Positions 27,387 to 36,661 of a stretch of 64,000 nucleotides of DNA are shown piece by piece (position 1 is the stretch's first letter; every line of letters starts with the position of its first letter). Origin of the DNA: Comamonadaceae bacterium M7527. GTDB lineage: Bacteria > Pseudomonadota > Gammaproteobacteria > Burkholderiales > Burkholderiaceae_C. The notes under the pieces were generated by a model. The model did not search any database. It saw only the letters and a program-made list of their open reading frames with translations, and was not told the origin of the DNA. A program made the position numbers and the translations under genes. The stretch is taken from the NCBI GenBank assembly GCA_021044545.1, contig CP087990.1, forward strand, positions 1,426,001 through 1,490,000. Direction: 5' to 3'.

Positions 27387-29084
27387 ATGAACGCCATAAC
27401 AGACGCCAACCTAGCCCAAGACACGGCCTTGGCCGCCAACCAGGTGGACTACCGCACCTGCCCACAGCAGTACCAACACTGGGCGCTGGCTGTTGAGGGC
27501 AACACCGCGACACTCACGGCCAACTTCAACGAAGACGCAGGCATTCGCCCGGGCTACAAACTCAAGCTCAACAGCTACGACCTGGGCGTTGACATTGAGC
27601 TCAATGACGCCATCAACCGCGTGCGCTTTGAGCACCCCAACGTGCAAGTGGTGGTGATCACCAGTGCGCGTGATCGCGTGTTTTGCTCAGGCGCCAACAT
27701 CTTTATGCTGGGCGTATCCACCCATGCCTGGAAGGTGAACTTTTGCAAGTTCACCAACGAAACACGCAATGGCTTTGAAGACTCCAGCGCCAACGAAGGT
27801 CTGAAGTTTCTGGCGGCTGTGAACGGCGCATGTGCAGGTGGCGGCTACGAGCTGGCGTTGGCCTGTGACGAAATCGTATTGATAGACGACAGATCCTCGG
27901 CGGTGAGCTTGCCCGAAGTGCCTTTGCTTGGTGTGTTACCCGGCACAGGTGGTTTGACGCGCATGACAGACAAGCGCCGCGTTCGCCACGATTTGGCAGA
28001 CATTTTTTGCACTACCACTGAAGGGGTACGCGGCCAACGCGCGCAAGACTGGCGTCTGGTAGACCACATTGCCAAGCCTGCCAAGTTTGCGCAAACCGTG
28101 GCGCAGCGCACTGAGGCGCTGGCAGCCACCAGCACACGAGACACCGCCGCCAAAGGCATTGAGCTAACCCCTGTGCAACGCGACATGTCCGCCGACCAAC
28201 TGCGCTACCAGCATGTGCATGTCGATATACACCGCAGTCAACGCAACGCCACCATCACTGTATTGGCGCCGACTGCCGCCATGCCAGACAGCGCCGCCGC
28301 CATCGAAGCAGAAGGTGACGCCTTTTACCCGCTGGCATTGGCTCGCCAGCTGGAAGACGCCATTTTGCACATGCGCACCAATGAACTGGACATTGGTACA
28401 TGGATTATCAAAACCAAAGGCGACGACGCTGGCGTAAAAGCCATGGACGCCATGTTGCTGGCGCACAAAGACCACTGGTTGGTGCGCGAGACCATAGGCT
28501 TGCTGCGCCGCACACTAAGCCGCCTGGACGTGAGTGCACGCAGCTTGTTTGCCTGCATTGACCAGGGCTCTTGCTTTAGCGGTACCTTCCTGGAATTGGC
28601 CTTGGCATGTGATCGCTCTTACCACCTGGCGTTACCAGACGCGCCTGAGCAAGCGCCCACCATCGCCACGTCAGACGTAAACAACGGCTTGTACCCCATG
28701 GCAACAGGCCAGTCGCGCTTGCAGCGCCGCTTCTACGGCGAAGACCAACCCCTCTCGGCCATAGCCGCCAAGAAAGGCCAGGACCTCAACGCAGACGCCG
28801 CCTTTGAGCTGGGCTTGGTAACGGCCAACCCAGACGATTTGGACTGGACAGATGAGCTGCGTATCGCGCTGGAAGAGCGCGCCGCCATGTCACCAGACGC
28901 CCTGACAGGCATGGAAGCCAACCTGCGCTTTAACGGGCCAGAAAACATGTTTACACGCGTATTTGGCCGTCTTACAGCTTGGCAAAACTGGATATTCCAG
29001 CGCCCCAACGCTGTAGGTGCCAAAGGCTCACTAAAGGTATACGGCACAGGTGACAAGTCAGCCTTTGACTGGACACGTGTGTAA
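27387..29084 (+). CDS. boxC: benzoyl-CoA-dihydrodiol lyase (ring-opening)
   Basis: Hydrolytically opens 2,3-epoxybenzoyl-CoA, releasing formate and 3,4-dehydroadipyl-CoA semialdehyde. About 565 residues, a double-length crotonase. PGYKLKLNSYDLGVDIELNDA and VFCSGANIFMLG are family-specific, and NGACAGGGYELALACDEI is the crotonase oxyanion region; the second half repeats the fold (FSGTFLELALACDRSY). ATG 27387 is preferred over ATGs at 27360, 27369 and 27378 because AAGGA lies eight bases before it and the operator ends at 27360. Confidence 0.95.
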   Translation: MNAITDANLAQDTALAANQVDYRTCPQQYQHWALAVEGNTATLTANFNEDAGIRPGYKLKLNSYDLGVDIELNDAINRVRFEHPNVQVVVITSARDRVFCSGANIFMLGVSTHAWKVNFCKFTNETRNGFEDSSANEGLKFLAAVNGACAGGGYELALACDEIVLIDDRSSAVSLPEVPLLGVLPGTGGLTRMTDKRRVRHDLADIFCTTTEGVRGQRAQDWRLVDHIAKPAKFAQTVAQRTEALAATSTRDTAAKGIELTPVQRDMSADQLRYQHVHVDIHRSQRNATITVLAPTAAMPDSAAAIEAEGDAFYPLALARQLEDAILHMRTNELDIGTWIIKTKGDDAGVKAMDAMLLAHKDHWLVRETIGLLRRTLSRLDVSARSLFACIDQGSCFSGTFLELALACDRSYHLALPDAPEQAPTIATSDVNNGLYPMATGQSRLQRRFYGEDQPLSAIAAKKGQDLNADAAFELGLVTANPDDLDWTDELRIALEERAAMSPDALTGMEANLRFNGPENMFTRVFGRLTAWQNWIFQRPNAVGAKGSLKVYGTGDKSAFDWTRV

Positions 29085-29172
29085 GTCACAAGCCAATAGT
29101 TTGTGCGTTGTGTGGCGGCTCAATGGTGGCCCGCCGCAACCGAAATAACCGCCACCCCCAATGGAGACGACT

Positions 29173-30600
29173 ATGTCCGGCATCAACTACAGCGAAAAAA
29201 TCCCCAACAACGTCAACTTGAGCGACGACCGCACCTTGCAGCGCGCGCTGGAGCAGTGGCAACCCAACTTCATCAACTGGTGGGACGACATGGGCCCAGA
29301 CGGCAGCACCAACATGGACGTGTACTTGCGCACCGCCGTCAGCGTTGACCCGCAAGGCTGGGCACAGTTTGGTCACGTGAAAATGCGCGACTACCGCTGG
29401 GGTATTTTCTTGAACCCTGGCCAAGACGACCGCACCATTCACTTTGGCGACCACAAAGGCGAAAAAGTGTGGAACGACGTACCTGGTGAATACCGCGCCA
29501 ACCTGCGCCGCATCATCGTCACGCAGGGTGACACAGAGCCGGCATCTGTGGAGCAGCAACGCCATTTGGGCGGCACTGCACCCAGCTTGTACGACTTGCG
29601 CAACCTGTTCCAAATCAACGTCGAAGAAGGCCGCCACTTGTGGGCCATGGTGTACTTGCTGCATAAGCACTTTGGTCGTGACGGGCGCGAAGAGGCCGAC
29701 GCGCTGCTGCAACGCAACAGCGGCGACCAGGACAACCCACGCATCCTGGGTGCGTTTAACGAAGAAACACCAGACTGGTTGAGCTTCTTCATGTTCACCT
29801 ACTTCACAGACCGTGACGGCAAATTCCAGCTGTGTGCGCTGGCAGAGTCAAGCTTTGAGCCGCTGGCACGCACCACCAAGTTCATGCTCACCGAAGAGGC
29901 GCACCACATGTTTGTGGGCGAGAGCGGCATATCGCGCACCATACAGCGCACCTGCCAGGTCATGAACGAGCTCAAGACAGACGATGTGAACAAGCTACGC
30001 GCCGCTGGCGTGATTGACTTGCCCACTATCCAGCGCTACCTCAACTTCCACTTCAGCGTAACCATTGACTTGTTTGGTGCAGACGAATCCAGTAACGCCG
30101 CCACCTTCTACAGCACAGGCATCAAAGGCCGCTACGAAGAGACCAAGCGTGACGACGATCACGTACTCAAAGACCGCACCTATCCCGTGCTGGAGCTAAA
30201 AGACGGTCAACTGGTGCAAAAAGAAGTGCCCATGCTCAACGCACTCAATGAAGTGCTGCGCGACGACTACATCAAGGACAGCGTAGGCGGCGTGGAGCGC
30301 TGGAACAAGGTTATCACCAAGGCTGGCATTGACTTCCAGCTTCGTGTACCGCACAAGGCCTTTAACCGCAACATTGGCGCGCTAGCCGGTGCCAACGTCA
30401 CACCAGCTGGCGAGGTGGTGAGTGAAGCCGAATGGCGCTTGCGCGTCGGCGAATGGATGCCAGGCACGGAAGACCGCGCCTTCATTGCCAGCCTCATGCA
30501 TCGCGTGGTGGAGCCCGGCAAATACGCCAACTGGATTGCGCCGCCCGCTGTTGGCATCAACCGACAAGACGCCAACTTTGAATACGTACGCTTCAATTAA
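29173..30600 (+). CDS. boxB: benzoyl-CoA 2,3-epoxidase, oxygenase component
   Basis: Di-iron monooxygenase component that forms 2,3-epoxybenzoyl-CoA with electrons from BoxA. About 475 residues. The metal-binding helices are visible as EEGRHLWAMVYLLHKHFG and FMLTEEAHHMFVGESG. ATG 29173 has GGAGA five bases upstream; an in-frame ATG at 29161 would lie within that ribosome site. It sits 88 bp after boxC and 21 bp before boxA. Confidence 0.96.
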   Translation: MSGINYSEKIPNNVNLSDDRTLQRALEQWQPNFINWWDDMGPDGSTNMDVYLRTAVSVDPQGWAQFGHVKMRDYRWGIFLNPGQDDRTIHFGDHKGEKVWNDVPGEYRANLRRIIVTQGDTEPASVEQQRHLGGTAPSLYDLRNLFQINVEEGRHLWAMVYLLHKHFGRDGREEADALLQRNSGDQDNPRILGAFNEETPDWLSFFMFTYFTDRDGKFQLCALAESSFEPLARTTKFMLTEEAHHMFVGESGISRTIQRTCQVMNELKTDDVNKLRAAGVIDLPTIQRYLNFHFSVTIDLFGADESSNAATFYSTGIKGRYEETKRDDDHVLKDRTYPVLELKDGQLVQKEVPMLNALNEVLRDDYIKDSVGGVERWNKVITKAGIDFQLRVPHKAFNRNIGALAGANVTPAGEVVSEAEWRLRVGEWMPGTEDRAFIASLMHRVVEPGKYANWIAPPAVGINRQDANFEYVRFN

Positions 30601-30621
30601 GCCCCACCGAAACGGCTTGCC

Positions 30622-31908
30622 ATGACCACCTCATCACCAGAAGCGTCCAGTGCTGTATTTGAACAGCACGTGATAGATCCGGAAATTTGCATTCGCTGCA
30701 ACACCTGTGAAGCCACCTGCCCCATAGGTGCCATTACCCACGACGACAACAACTACGTGGTGGACGCAGACAAATGCAATGCCTGCATGGCGTGTATTGC
30801 GCCCTGCCCGACTGGGTCTATTGACAACTGGCGCACCATGTTGCGCGACAAGGCCTACAGCCTTGACGAGCAACTGGGCTGGGAAGAGTTGCCAGAGCAG
30901 CAAGTGATTGAGGCCGCAGCCGCACAAGCCTGTGCCGCTGCAAACGGCTCTGGCGACACTGGCAATGCAAGCGCACCAGTGGTCCACACCGGCACCATGG
31001 CCATGAGTGCCACCGTGCCGCCGTGGTCAGCGGCTACGCCCTACACCCAACTGTTTGGCCCCAAGGCCGCTCAGCCTGTGGCCATGGCAAAGGTAGTAGG
31101 CAACCAACGCGTCACGGAAGCGGCAGCCCACGGCGCTGAAGACAACGACACGCACCACGTGGTACTGGACTTTGGTGACACGCCCATGCCGCTGCTAGAA
31201 GGCCAAAGCATAGGCATCATCGCCCCCGGCGCAGATGGCAAAGGCAGGCCCCACCAACCACGCCAATACTCCATTGCCAGCGCGCGCAATGGCGAGCGCC
31301 CCGGTTACAACAACGCCTCCATCACGGTGAAACGCGTATTGCAAGACCACAACGGCAACGCCGTGAGGGGCGTGGCATCCAACTATGTGTGCGACTTGCA
31401 AGTGGGTGATACCGTGCAAGTGGTCGGTCCATTTGGCGCCAGCTTTTTAATGCCCAACCACCCGGGCAGCCACATTGTGATGATTTGCACAGGCACAGGC
31501 AGCGCACCCATGCGCGCCATGACTGAGTGGCGCAGGCGCGAGGCCAAAACCGGCAAGTTCGCCGATTCGCAACTGCTGCTGTTTTTTGGCGCACGTTCAA
31601 AAACTGAACTACCCTACTTTGGTCCGCTGCAAAAGCTGCCCACCAGCCTCATCACCACGCACTTGGCACTATCACGCGAATCCAACCAACCCAAGCGCTA
31701 CGTGCAAGACGCCATGCTTGAACAAGCTGCGGCTCTGCTACCGCTTCTGACAAACCCCAACGCCTACTTTTACGTCTGCGGTTTAAAGGCAATGGAGGCC
31801 GGTGTACTGCATGCGCTAGAGCATATCTGCACGCAAAACGGACTTGATTGGCCCAACATTTCTGCCGAGATGAAAGCCAAAGGGCGGCTGCATTTGGAAA
31901 CGTACTAA
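30622..31908 (+). CDS. boxA: benzoyl-CoA 2,3-epoxidase, reductase component
   Basis: NADPH-dependent reductase that feeds BoxB, about 428 residues. Two 4Fe-4S ferredoxin clusters lie near the N-terminus (C23-C26-C29-C33 and C52-C55-C58-C62), followed by an Ala/Gly-rich linker, then a ferredoxin-NADP reductase module with FAD motif RQYSIAS and nucleotide motif CTGTGSAPMRAM and end GRLHLETY. Last gene of the box operon; its stop overlaps the convergent transporter gene by 4 bp. Confidence 0.95.
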   Translation: MTTSSPEASSAVFEQHVIDPEICIRCNTCEATCPIGAITHDDNNYVVDADKCNACMACIAPCPTGSIDNWRTMLRDKAYSLDEQLGWEELPEQQVIEAAAAQACAAANGSGDTGNASAPVVHTGTMAMSATVPPWSAATPYTQLFGPKAAQPVAMAKVVGNQRVTEAAAHGAEDNDTHHVVLDFGDTPMPLLEGQSIGIIAPGADGKGRPHQPRQYSIASARNGERPGYNNASITVKRVLQDHNGNAVRGVASNYVCDLQVGDTVQVVGPFGASFLMPNHPGSHIVMICTGTGSAPMRAMTEWRRREAKTGKFADSQLLLFFGARSKTELPYFGPLQKLPTSLITTHLALSRESNQPKRYVQDAMLEQAAALLPLLTNPNAYFYVCGLKAMEAGVLHALEHICTQNGLDWPNISAEMKAKGRLHLETY

Positions 31909-33008
31909 GCGCCTGGTCCGTAGCGCAACACGCCTGGGTTGCCGCGCCCACGTGCAAGGCGGTACAACGCCGCCACACAGGCGCAGCTCAGCAGCATCTG
32001 CACCAGTTGCAGCACCAGCGGGCCGTTGCGCTGAATCGTCTCACCAATCAGCCACAAGGCAACTGGCCCAACTGCAAGCAGCATGGCTTGGCCTGCAAGC
32101 GATGTCTTTAGCTGATTGTCAGACGCCTTGGGCAACGCCGGTGCAGCATTGACGTATTGCAGCGACCACGCCAGCGCATGCAAAATCATGCCCCATATTC
32201 CATAAGCCGGTCCTGCAAGGCCTAGCAACAATGAACCGCTTGCAAGAATGCCCAGTGTCAACACCTGCAACGTTTGCGCCTGCATCTTGACGACCTTGCC
32301 CAGGTGCATCACCACAGCAGGCAGCAAAGCCATCAGCAACAAGTGCGCAATCACGCCGCTGCTGTCAGACCAGCCCAGCCCAACGCACCACGCACTGCTT
32401 TGCCACATGGTGCCCATCATCAAACCCATGGCCAATGACGCCAGGCCGTTATCTTGATGCGTTGGCTGTGCCACAGACGCGGTGCGCGACGTATTGCCAG
32501 CGATCACTGTGGCGCACACCAATACGGCCAACGCCACCAAGGCAGACGCCAAAAAACCGGGCGCCCACCACAAAGCACCTACCACCAGGGCCGCAAGAAG
32601 CGGTGAGGCTGTATGCTGCGGCGTGCTGCCACGCTGCTGCGCATGCTCAGACGCACCCGAGCAAACGCCCCAGCACATCGCAGCAATGAGCAACATGAAA
32701 AAGCTCAAACTGTCGGGTACAAATCTGCAGGCTGCCAAGACAATGGCGGCGGCAGTGCCGCTTGATCTGATGACAAGCACTTGCATGTGCGCATCAACAC
32801 GCCGCTGCATGTGCCTTGCCGCCAAACGGCTGCCCCACCACAGCACCAAGGGCCAAACGCCGCTGGCATAAAGCCAGCCCTCTTTAATGCCTTGCTCACC
32901 CAGCCATACCCACGCCAACAGCATCAACACCCAGCGTGCTGTGTGCGCGCACAACCCCAAACCGTAGCGCGCTGGCAGCGAGGTGGATCTAACCAGCGCT
33001 ATAGCCAT
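31905..33008 (-). CDS. membrane protein, MFS-like, last gene of the cox run
   Basis: About 367 residues with ten or more hydrophobic segments, e.g. WVLMLLAWVWLG, VIAHLLLMALLPAVVM, LQVLTLGILASGSLLLGL and GQAMLLAVGPVALWLIG. No diagnostic transporter motif was recognised; overall pattern suggests a divergent major-facilitator-like protein. ATG 33008 overlaps the upstream 2OG-oxygenase gene by 20 bp, implying coupling to the cox-end operon. Role and substrate unknown. Confidence 0.65.
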   Translation of the reverse strand: MAIALVRSTSLPARYGLGLCAHTARWVLMLLAWVWLGEQGIKEGWLYASGVWPLVLWWGSRLAARHMQRRVDAHMQVLVIRSSGTAAAIVLAACRFVPDSLSFFMLLIAAMCWGVCSGASEHAQQRGSTPQHTASPLLAALVVGALWWAPGFLASALVALAVLVCATVIAGNTSRTASVAQPTHQDNGLASLAMGLMMGTMWQSSAWCVGLGWSDSSGVIAHLLLMALLPAVVMHLGKVVKMQAQTLQVLTLGILASGSLLLGLAGPAYGIWGMILHALAWSLQYVNAAPALPKASDNQLKTSLAGQAMLLAVGPVALWLIGETIQRNGPLVLQLVQMLLSCACVAALYRLARGRGNPGVLRYGPGA

Positions 33009-33684
33009 GGACTTGATCCGAACCAGACGCCGAGTGAATGGTGGCGTTGAACGACACAATCACCCTGTCTTGATCACCCTCATATGGCATGGCTTGGTGT
33101 GGCAACCAAGACGGAAAGACCACCAGCTGCCCGGGCACTGGCTGCACGTCTACGTGTGCAGACTGCAAATAGGCGTTACCAAAATCCATAGCGGCACCGG
33201 CCAAGTGGTTAAAGTGCGGACCGTAAAAACGCGTCACGCCATTGCGAACGCCATTTACCGCATGGGCTTGTCTAGACTGCTGGGCGTCAACCTGCACGCA
33301 ATACACACCAGACCAAGAACAATTACCATGCGTGTGTATGTCGTGGTGCGCACCTTTGTTGGACACTTGAAACCATATGCCTTGCAAAGCAATTTGCAAG
33401 CTGGGTGTGGCCTGCGGCCAATGTCCGTGGTTGGCCAGCACCACGGTTTGACGCAAGCCATCCACCAGAAAAGTTAGTAATTGCTGCCACTCACCCAGAC
33501 GGATACGCTGTAACAAGTCATCTTTGCTGGCATAAAACGGGCTGTTGCCATCGGCTTGCGCATCGGTAGCACGCATGGCAGTAAACACCCTGAGCAACGT
33601 ATCGTTGACGTTTTCAGCCTGCTCAAACTGATGCACACCAAGTGGCGTTTGCCACAACTGGTGCATAGGGTCTGGACTGAGCAT
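32989..33684 (-). CDS. 2OG-Fe(II) oxygenase family protein (TIGR02466-like)
   Basis: About 231 residues. DIHTHGNCSWSGVYCVQVD and LVVFPSWLPHQAMPYEGDQDRVIVSFNATI are the paired strands of a jelly-roll 2-oxoglutarate oxygenase, with H-x-H-like and distal H...R ligands. ATG 33684 has AGGA upstream. It starts 17 bp after the mocA-like gene, so it appears transcribed with the CO dehydrogenase accessory genes, an unusual partner. Substrate unknown. Confidence 0.75.
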   Translation of the reverse strand: MLSPDPMHQLWQTPLGVHQFEQAENVNDTLLRVFTAMRATDAQADGNSPFYASKDDLLQRIRLGEWQQLLTFLVDGLRQTVVLANHGHWPQATPSLQIALQGIWFQVSNKGAHHDIHTHGNCSWSGVYCVQVDAQQSRQAHAVNGVRNGVTRFYGPHFNHLAGAAMDFGNAYLQSAHVDVQPVPGQLVVFPSWLPHQAMPYEGDQDRVIVSFNATIHSASGSDQVHGYSAG

Positions 33685-33701
33685 GGTGTTTCCTGGTGAG
33701 G

Positions 33702-34382
33702 CTAGGTCTGCACTGGGGCAGTCGCTGGCCACTTGAGCTTATGACCGGTGCGCGCTTCAAGCGCGGCAATGTCGTCTGGTGTGTCTACATCAACACGGTA
33801 GCGTGCATTGCTGGTCACCCAGTGGTGTACCAATGCTGGGTGGGTGGCTTGCCACTGTTTGCATCCCACGTTGGCGTCGCCCGCCAAAATATCATCACGC
33901 ACTTGGGCGCTGAACATCACTGGGTTACCCGGCAAACCATCAACACTTGGCTGCACCACACCAGCTTGTTCAGGGCGCTTTTTGTACGCAGCGATGAGCT
34001 CGGTAATGTCTTGCGCGTTAATCAGCGGCTGGTCTGCCAAGCCCACCAAAACGGCGTCCAGCTTTGGTGACAGCCTTTGCAAACCAATACGCAGCGAAGA
34101 GACTTGGCCGTCATCGGGGTTGGGGTTGTGCACCACTGATATCGGGAAACTTTGCACAACCGGCTCGATTTGGTCGGCGTAGTGGCCAAGCACCACCACC
34201 ACCTCGTCTACGCCAGCACCAGACAAAGCAATCAACTGTCTGCGAATGAGAGGCACGCCGCCCAGCTCAAGCAAGCACTTGGGTTGGTGACCCATGCGAC
34301 TGGCTGAACCTGCAGCCAACAATACAGCGCCTACTGTGACGCGGCTGTACAAACCGCCGCCGCCTTTTAGTATGCAACCCAT
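33702..34382 (-). CDS. molybdenum cofactor nucleotidyltransferase (MocA/MobA-like)
   Basis: About 226 residues of the NTP-transferase family. AVLLAAGSASRMGHQPKCLLELGG is the nucleotide-binding signature, and VLVGLADQPLINAQDI and GLPGNPVMFS match MocA, which makes molybdopterin cytosine dinucleotide, the cofactor form used by CO dehydrogenase. It starts 3 bp after the xdhC-like gene in the cox accessory run. A few N-terminal residues before VTVGAVLLAAG may not be translated. Confidence 0.88.
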   Translation of the reverse strand: MGCILKGGGGLYSRVTVGAVLLAAGSASRMGHQPKCLLELGGVPLIRRQLIALSGAGVDEVVVVLGHYADQIEPVVQSFPISVVHNPNPDDGQVSSLRIGLQRLSPKLDAVLVGLADQPLINAQDITELIAAYKKRPEQAGVVQPSVDGLPGNPVMFSAQVRDDILAGDANVGCKQWQATHPALVHHWVTSNARYRVDVDTPDDIAALEARTGHKLKWPATAPVQT

Positions 34383-34385
34383 GGC

Positions 34386-35432
34386 TTAACTCCCGCAGCA
34401 CGATGGCTTGTCAGATGGTTTGTGGGCTTGCTCTTGTACTGGCTCTTGCACCAGCATTTGTACGGGCTCAGCCGCCTGGGGTTGGGCTGCCGCACCAGCA
34501 TCAACAGCTGCTGCCTGCACCGCTGCCTTGCTTGCGGCACCACCACAGCAAGTCTTTGCTGGTGCGGCTGTCTGCGCGGCTGCCAGTGCTGATTCAGGCT
34601 GCGCCGCCTGCACTTGCTGACCCAATACCTGTGCCAGCGGCGTTGCCTGGCGTCTGGCTGCCACCACTGAGGCCAACACCGACAACGCAATTTCTTCCGG
34701 GGTTTGCGCGCCAATAGACTCACCCGCTGGCGCCACAATACGCGCGACTTGCTCAGGTGTTTGTCCCCTTGCCACCAACTGGCCTCGCAACACACCCGCC
34801 TTGCGGTGGCTGGCCACAAACCACAGCTGGGCCGGCTGCGTAGACAGCGCGGACTCCAGGCATGGCATGTCGCGTCTGCCCTGCGTGGCGACAACCACAA
34901 AGCTGTTGGCGCTCACTTGCGCGCGCACTGCTGCTGTGTCGTCACTGGCCACCACCGCGCTGGCCTCAGGAAAGTCATGGGCTTGCGCGTCCTGGGCAAC
35001 CGCTACAACGCGAAGACCAAGCCTGGGCGCCAGGCTGACCAAACTGCGAGCAACAGGCGAGTCGCCCATCACCACCAACTCGGCTTGGGCAATGACTGGG
35101 TCAATAAACAATTCAAGCGTGCCGCCGGAATGGCAGGCCATACCAAACTCCAGCACATCGCCCAAGCTGCGCTCTTGTGACTCATCAGAAGGCGTGATGC
35201 GAATGGTGCGTGGCTGGCCATCCTGCAAAGCACTGCGTACGGTTTTGATAACAGCGGGCTGCGCACAGCCGCCACCAATCCAACCATGAATTTTTCCGTC
35301 AACCGTTACTACGGCTTTGTCGCCGGCTTTACCCGATGTAGGCGCTTGTGCGCGCAGCACTGTCACCAACGCAAACGACTCTCCATTGGTCTGTAGACGG
35401 TGTGCCTGGTGTAGCCATTCATTGCGGTTCAT
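34386..35432 (-). CDS. XdhC/CoxF-family maturation protein with Ala/Gln-rich Cys-tipped tail
   Basis: Accessory protein for molybdenum hydroxylase maturation, about 348 residues. WIGGGCAQPAVI, the Rossmann-like ELVVMGDSPVARSLVSLAPRLGLRV and SIGAQTPEEIALSVLASVVAARR are XdhC features. The last 90 residues are Ala/Gln/Pro-rich and low complexity, with KTCCGGA and a terminal KPSCCGS, which is unusual. ATG 35432 has AAGGGG upstream. Corresponds in position to coxF of CO-oxidising operons. Confidence 0.87.
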   Translation of the reverse strand: MNRNEWLHQAHRLQTNGESFALVTVLRAQAPTSGKAGDKAVVTVDGKIHGWIGGGCAQPAVIKTVRSALQDGQPRTIRITPSDESQERSLGDVLEFGMACHSGGTLELFIDPVIAQAELVVMGDSPVARSLVSLAPRLGLRVVAVAQDAQAHDFPEASAVVASDDTAAVRAQVSANSFVVVATQGRRDMPCLESALSTQPAQLWFVASHRKAGVLRGQLVARGQTPEQVARIVAPAGESIGAQTPEEIALSVLASVVAARRQATPLAQVLGQQVQAAQPESALAAAQTAAPAKTCCGGAASKAAVQAAAVDAGAAAQPQAAEPVQMLVQEPVQEQAHKPSDKPSCCGS

Positions 35433-35452
35433 AACACGCCCCTTCAAATTAA

Positions 35453-36661
35453 TCAGTGCAGCTTGGCCGCTGCGGCTTTCAAATCAGCCAAACTTGCCAG
35501 TGGCACAAAGCGTTCAATGCTGTGGCGCGCCTGCCGAATCGCAGCCGCCGCCGGCACATCACGTGTGGGGTGAAACCACGTCGTACGTGCACCACGCGCA
35601 CTAAGTGCTTGCAGGGCTTTGGCCAAGTCGTCGGGCGCATCGGTGTCAAAACCGTCAGACATCACCCACACACGGGCGTTGCTGCCCAATTGTGCACGCG
35701 CATCACTGCGGCTAAAGCTTTGCAAGCTGGCTGCAATACGGGTACCCGCACCAAATCCAGCCGTCACTGCGTTTATTTTTTCTTGCACGGCGGGGCTGTC
35801 ACGCAGCATCAAGGGCGTGACTTCAATCATGCGGGTGTGAAACACAAACACGCGCGCCTGTGCCTCCAGTGCAAACGCTCTTGCCACGCGTAAAAAAAGA
35901 CTTGCATGCGCCTCCATGGACCGGCTGACATCCACCAGTATGAACACACGCGGCGGCTCTGTTTTACTGGTCTTCCAGCACGGCAATGTCAATTCATTAC
36001 CCCACGCCACGCTGTTTCTGAGCGTTTGGCGCATGTCCAACCGTCGCCCGTTGGCGTGGCGCTCCCACCGGCGAGTGGGCTTGGGGCGCAACCTGCGTGT
36101 GATGTCCCGTGCCACCAGGCGCAAAGCCTGTAACTCTTGGGGCAGCCACATTTGGCCTTCACGCGAGTGCAAGGGGTCTGTGCTGCTGGCGCCACCCATG
36201 GCGCGCTGCGATTCGCCTTGGTTGTTGGCATCGCTATCGCTGCCTGGCTTCTCACCAGCCGTTTGCGGCGCAGTTTTTGTACCCGCTGGGTTCGTGGCGC
36301 TATCCATGTCGTTGTGCAGGCTTTGCACCTGCTGGCGCAAGTTGCGACTTTGCTTGGTCTGCCCACTGACCTTCACGCCACCACGCACCGCATCGGGGTG
36401 CCAAAAGCGCTGGTAAATGTCTGGCCATTGCTGCCACTCACGCTGCGTGTGGCAAGCCAAGGCACGCCACGCGGCCTGCAGCGGTTTCTCGTTGGTCACG
36501 CCAACGCGCAACAACATGTCCAGCATGGCCTTCTGCTCAGACACGCCTACATTCAACCCATGCTCACGCAACAGGCTGGCAAAACTGGCCAAGCGTTGCG
36601 CCGCAGCTACCGCCTGCATTGTGTTGGCAGGCGCTGCACCAGGGCTGAGGGCTGACGTCAT
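35453..36661 (-). CDS. coxE: CoxE-like VWA-domain protein
   Basis: About 402 residues. The C-terminal von Willebrand A domain has the MIDAS motif VFILVDVSRSMEAH and later WVMSDGFDTDAPDDL; an Arg/Lys-rich middle (RLRPKPTRRWERHANGRRLDM) precedes it. It works with the AAA ATPase CoxD in assembling the Mo-Cu centre in known systems. Start overlaps the coxD stop by 4 bp. Confidence 0.9.
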   Translation of the reverse strand: MTSALSPGAAPANTMQAVAAAQRLASFASLLREHGLNVGVSEQKAMLDMLLRVGVTNEKPLQAAWRALACHTQREWQQWPDIYQRFWHPDAVRGGVKVSGQTKQSRNLRQQVQSLHNDMDSATNPAGTKTAPQTAGEKPGSDSDANNQGESQRAMGGASSTDPLHSREGQMWLPQELQALRLVARDITRRLRPKPTRRWERHANGRRLDMRQTLRNSVAWGNELTLPCWKTSKTEPPRVFILVDVSRSMEAHASLFLRVARAFALEAQARVFVFHTRMIEVTPLMLRDSPAVQEKINAVTAGFGAGTRIAASLQSFSRSDARAQLGSNARVWVMSDGFDTDAPDDLAKALQALSARGARTTWFHPTRDVPAAAAIRQARHSIERFVPLASLADLKAAAAKLH

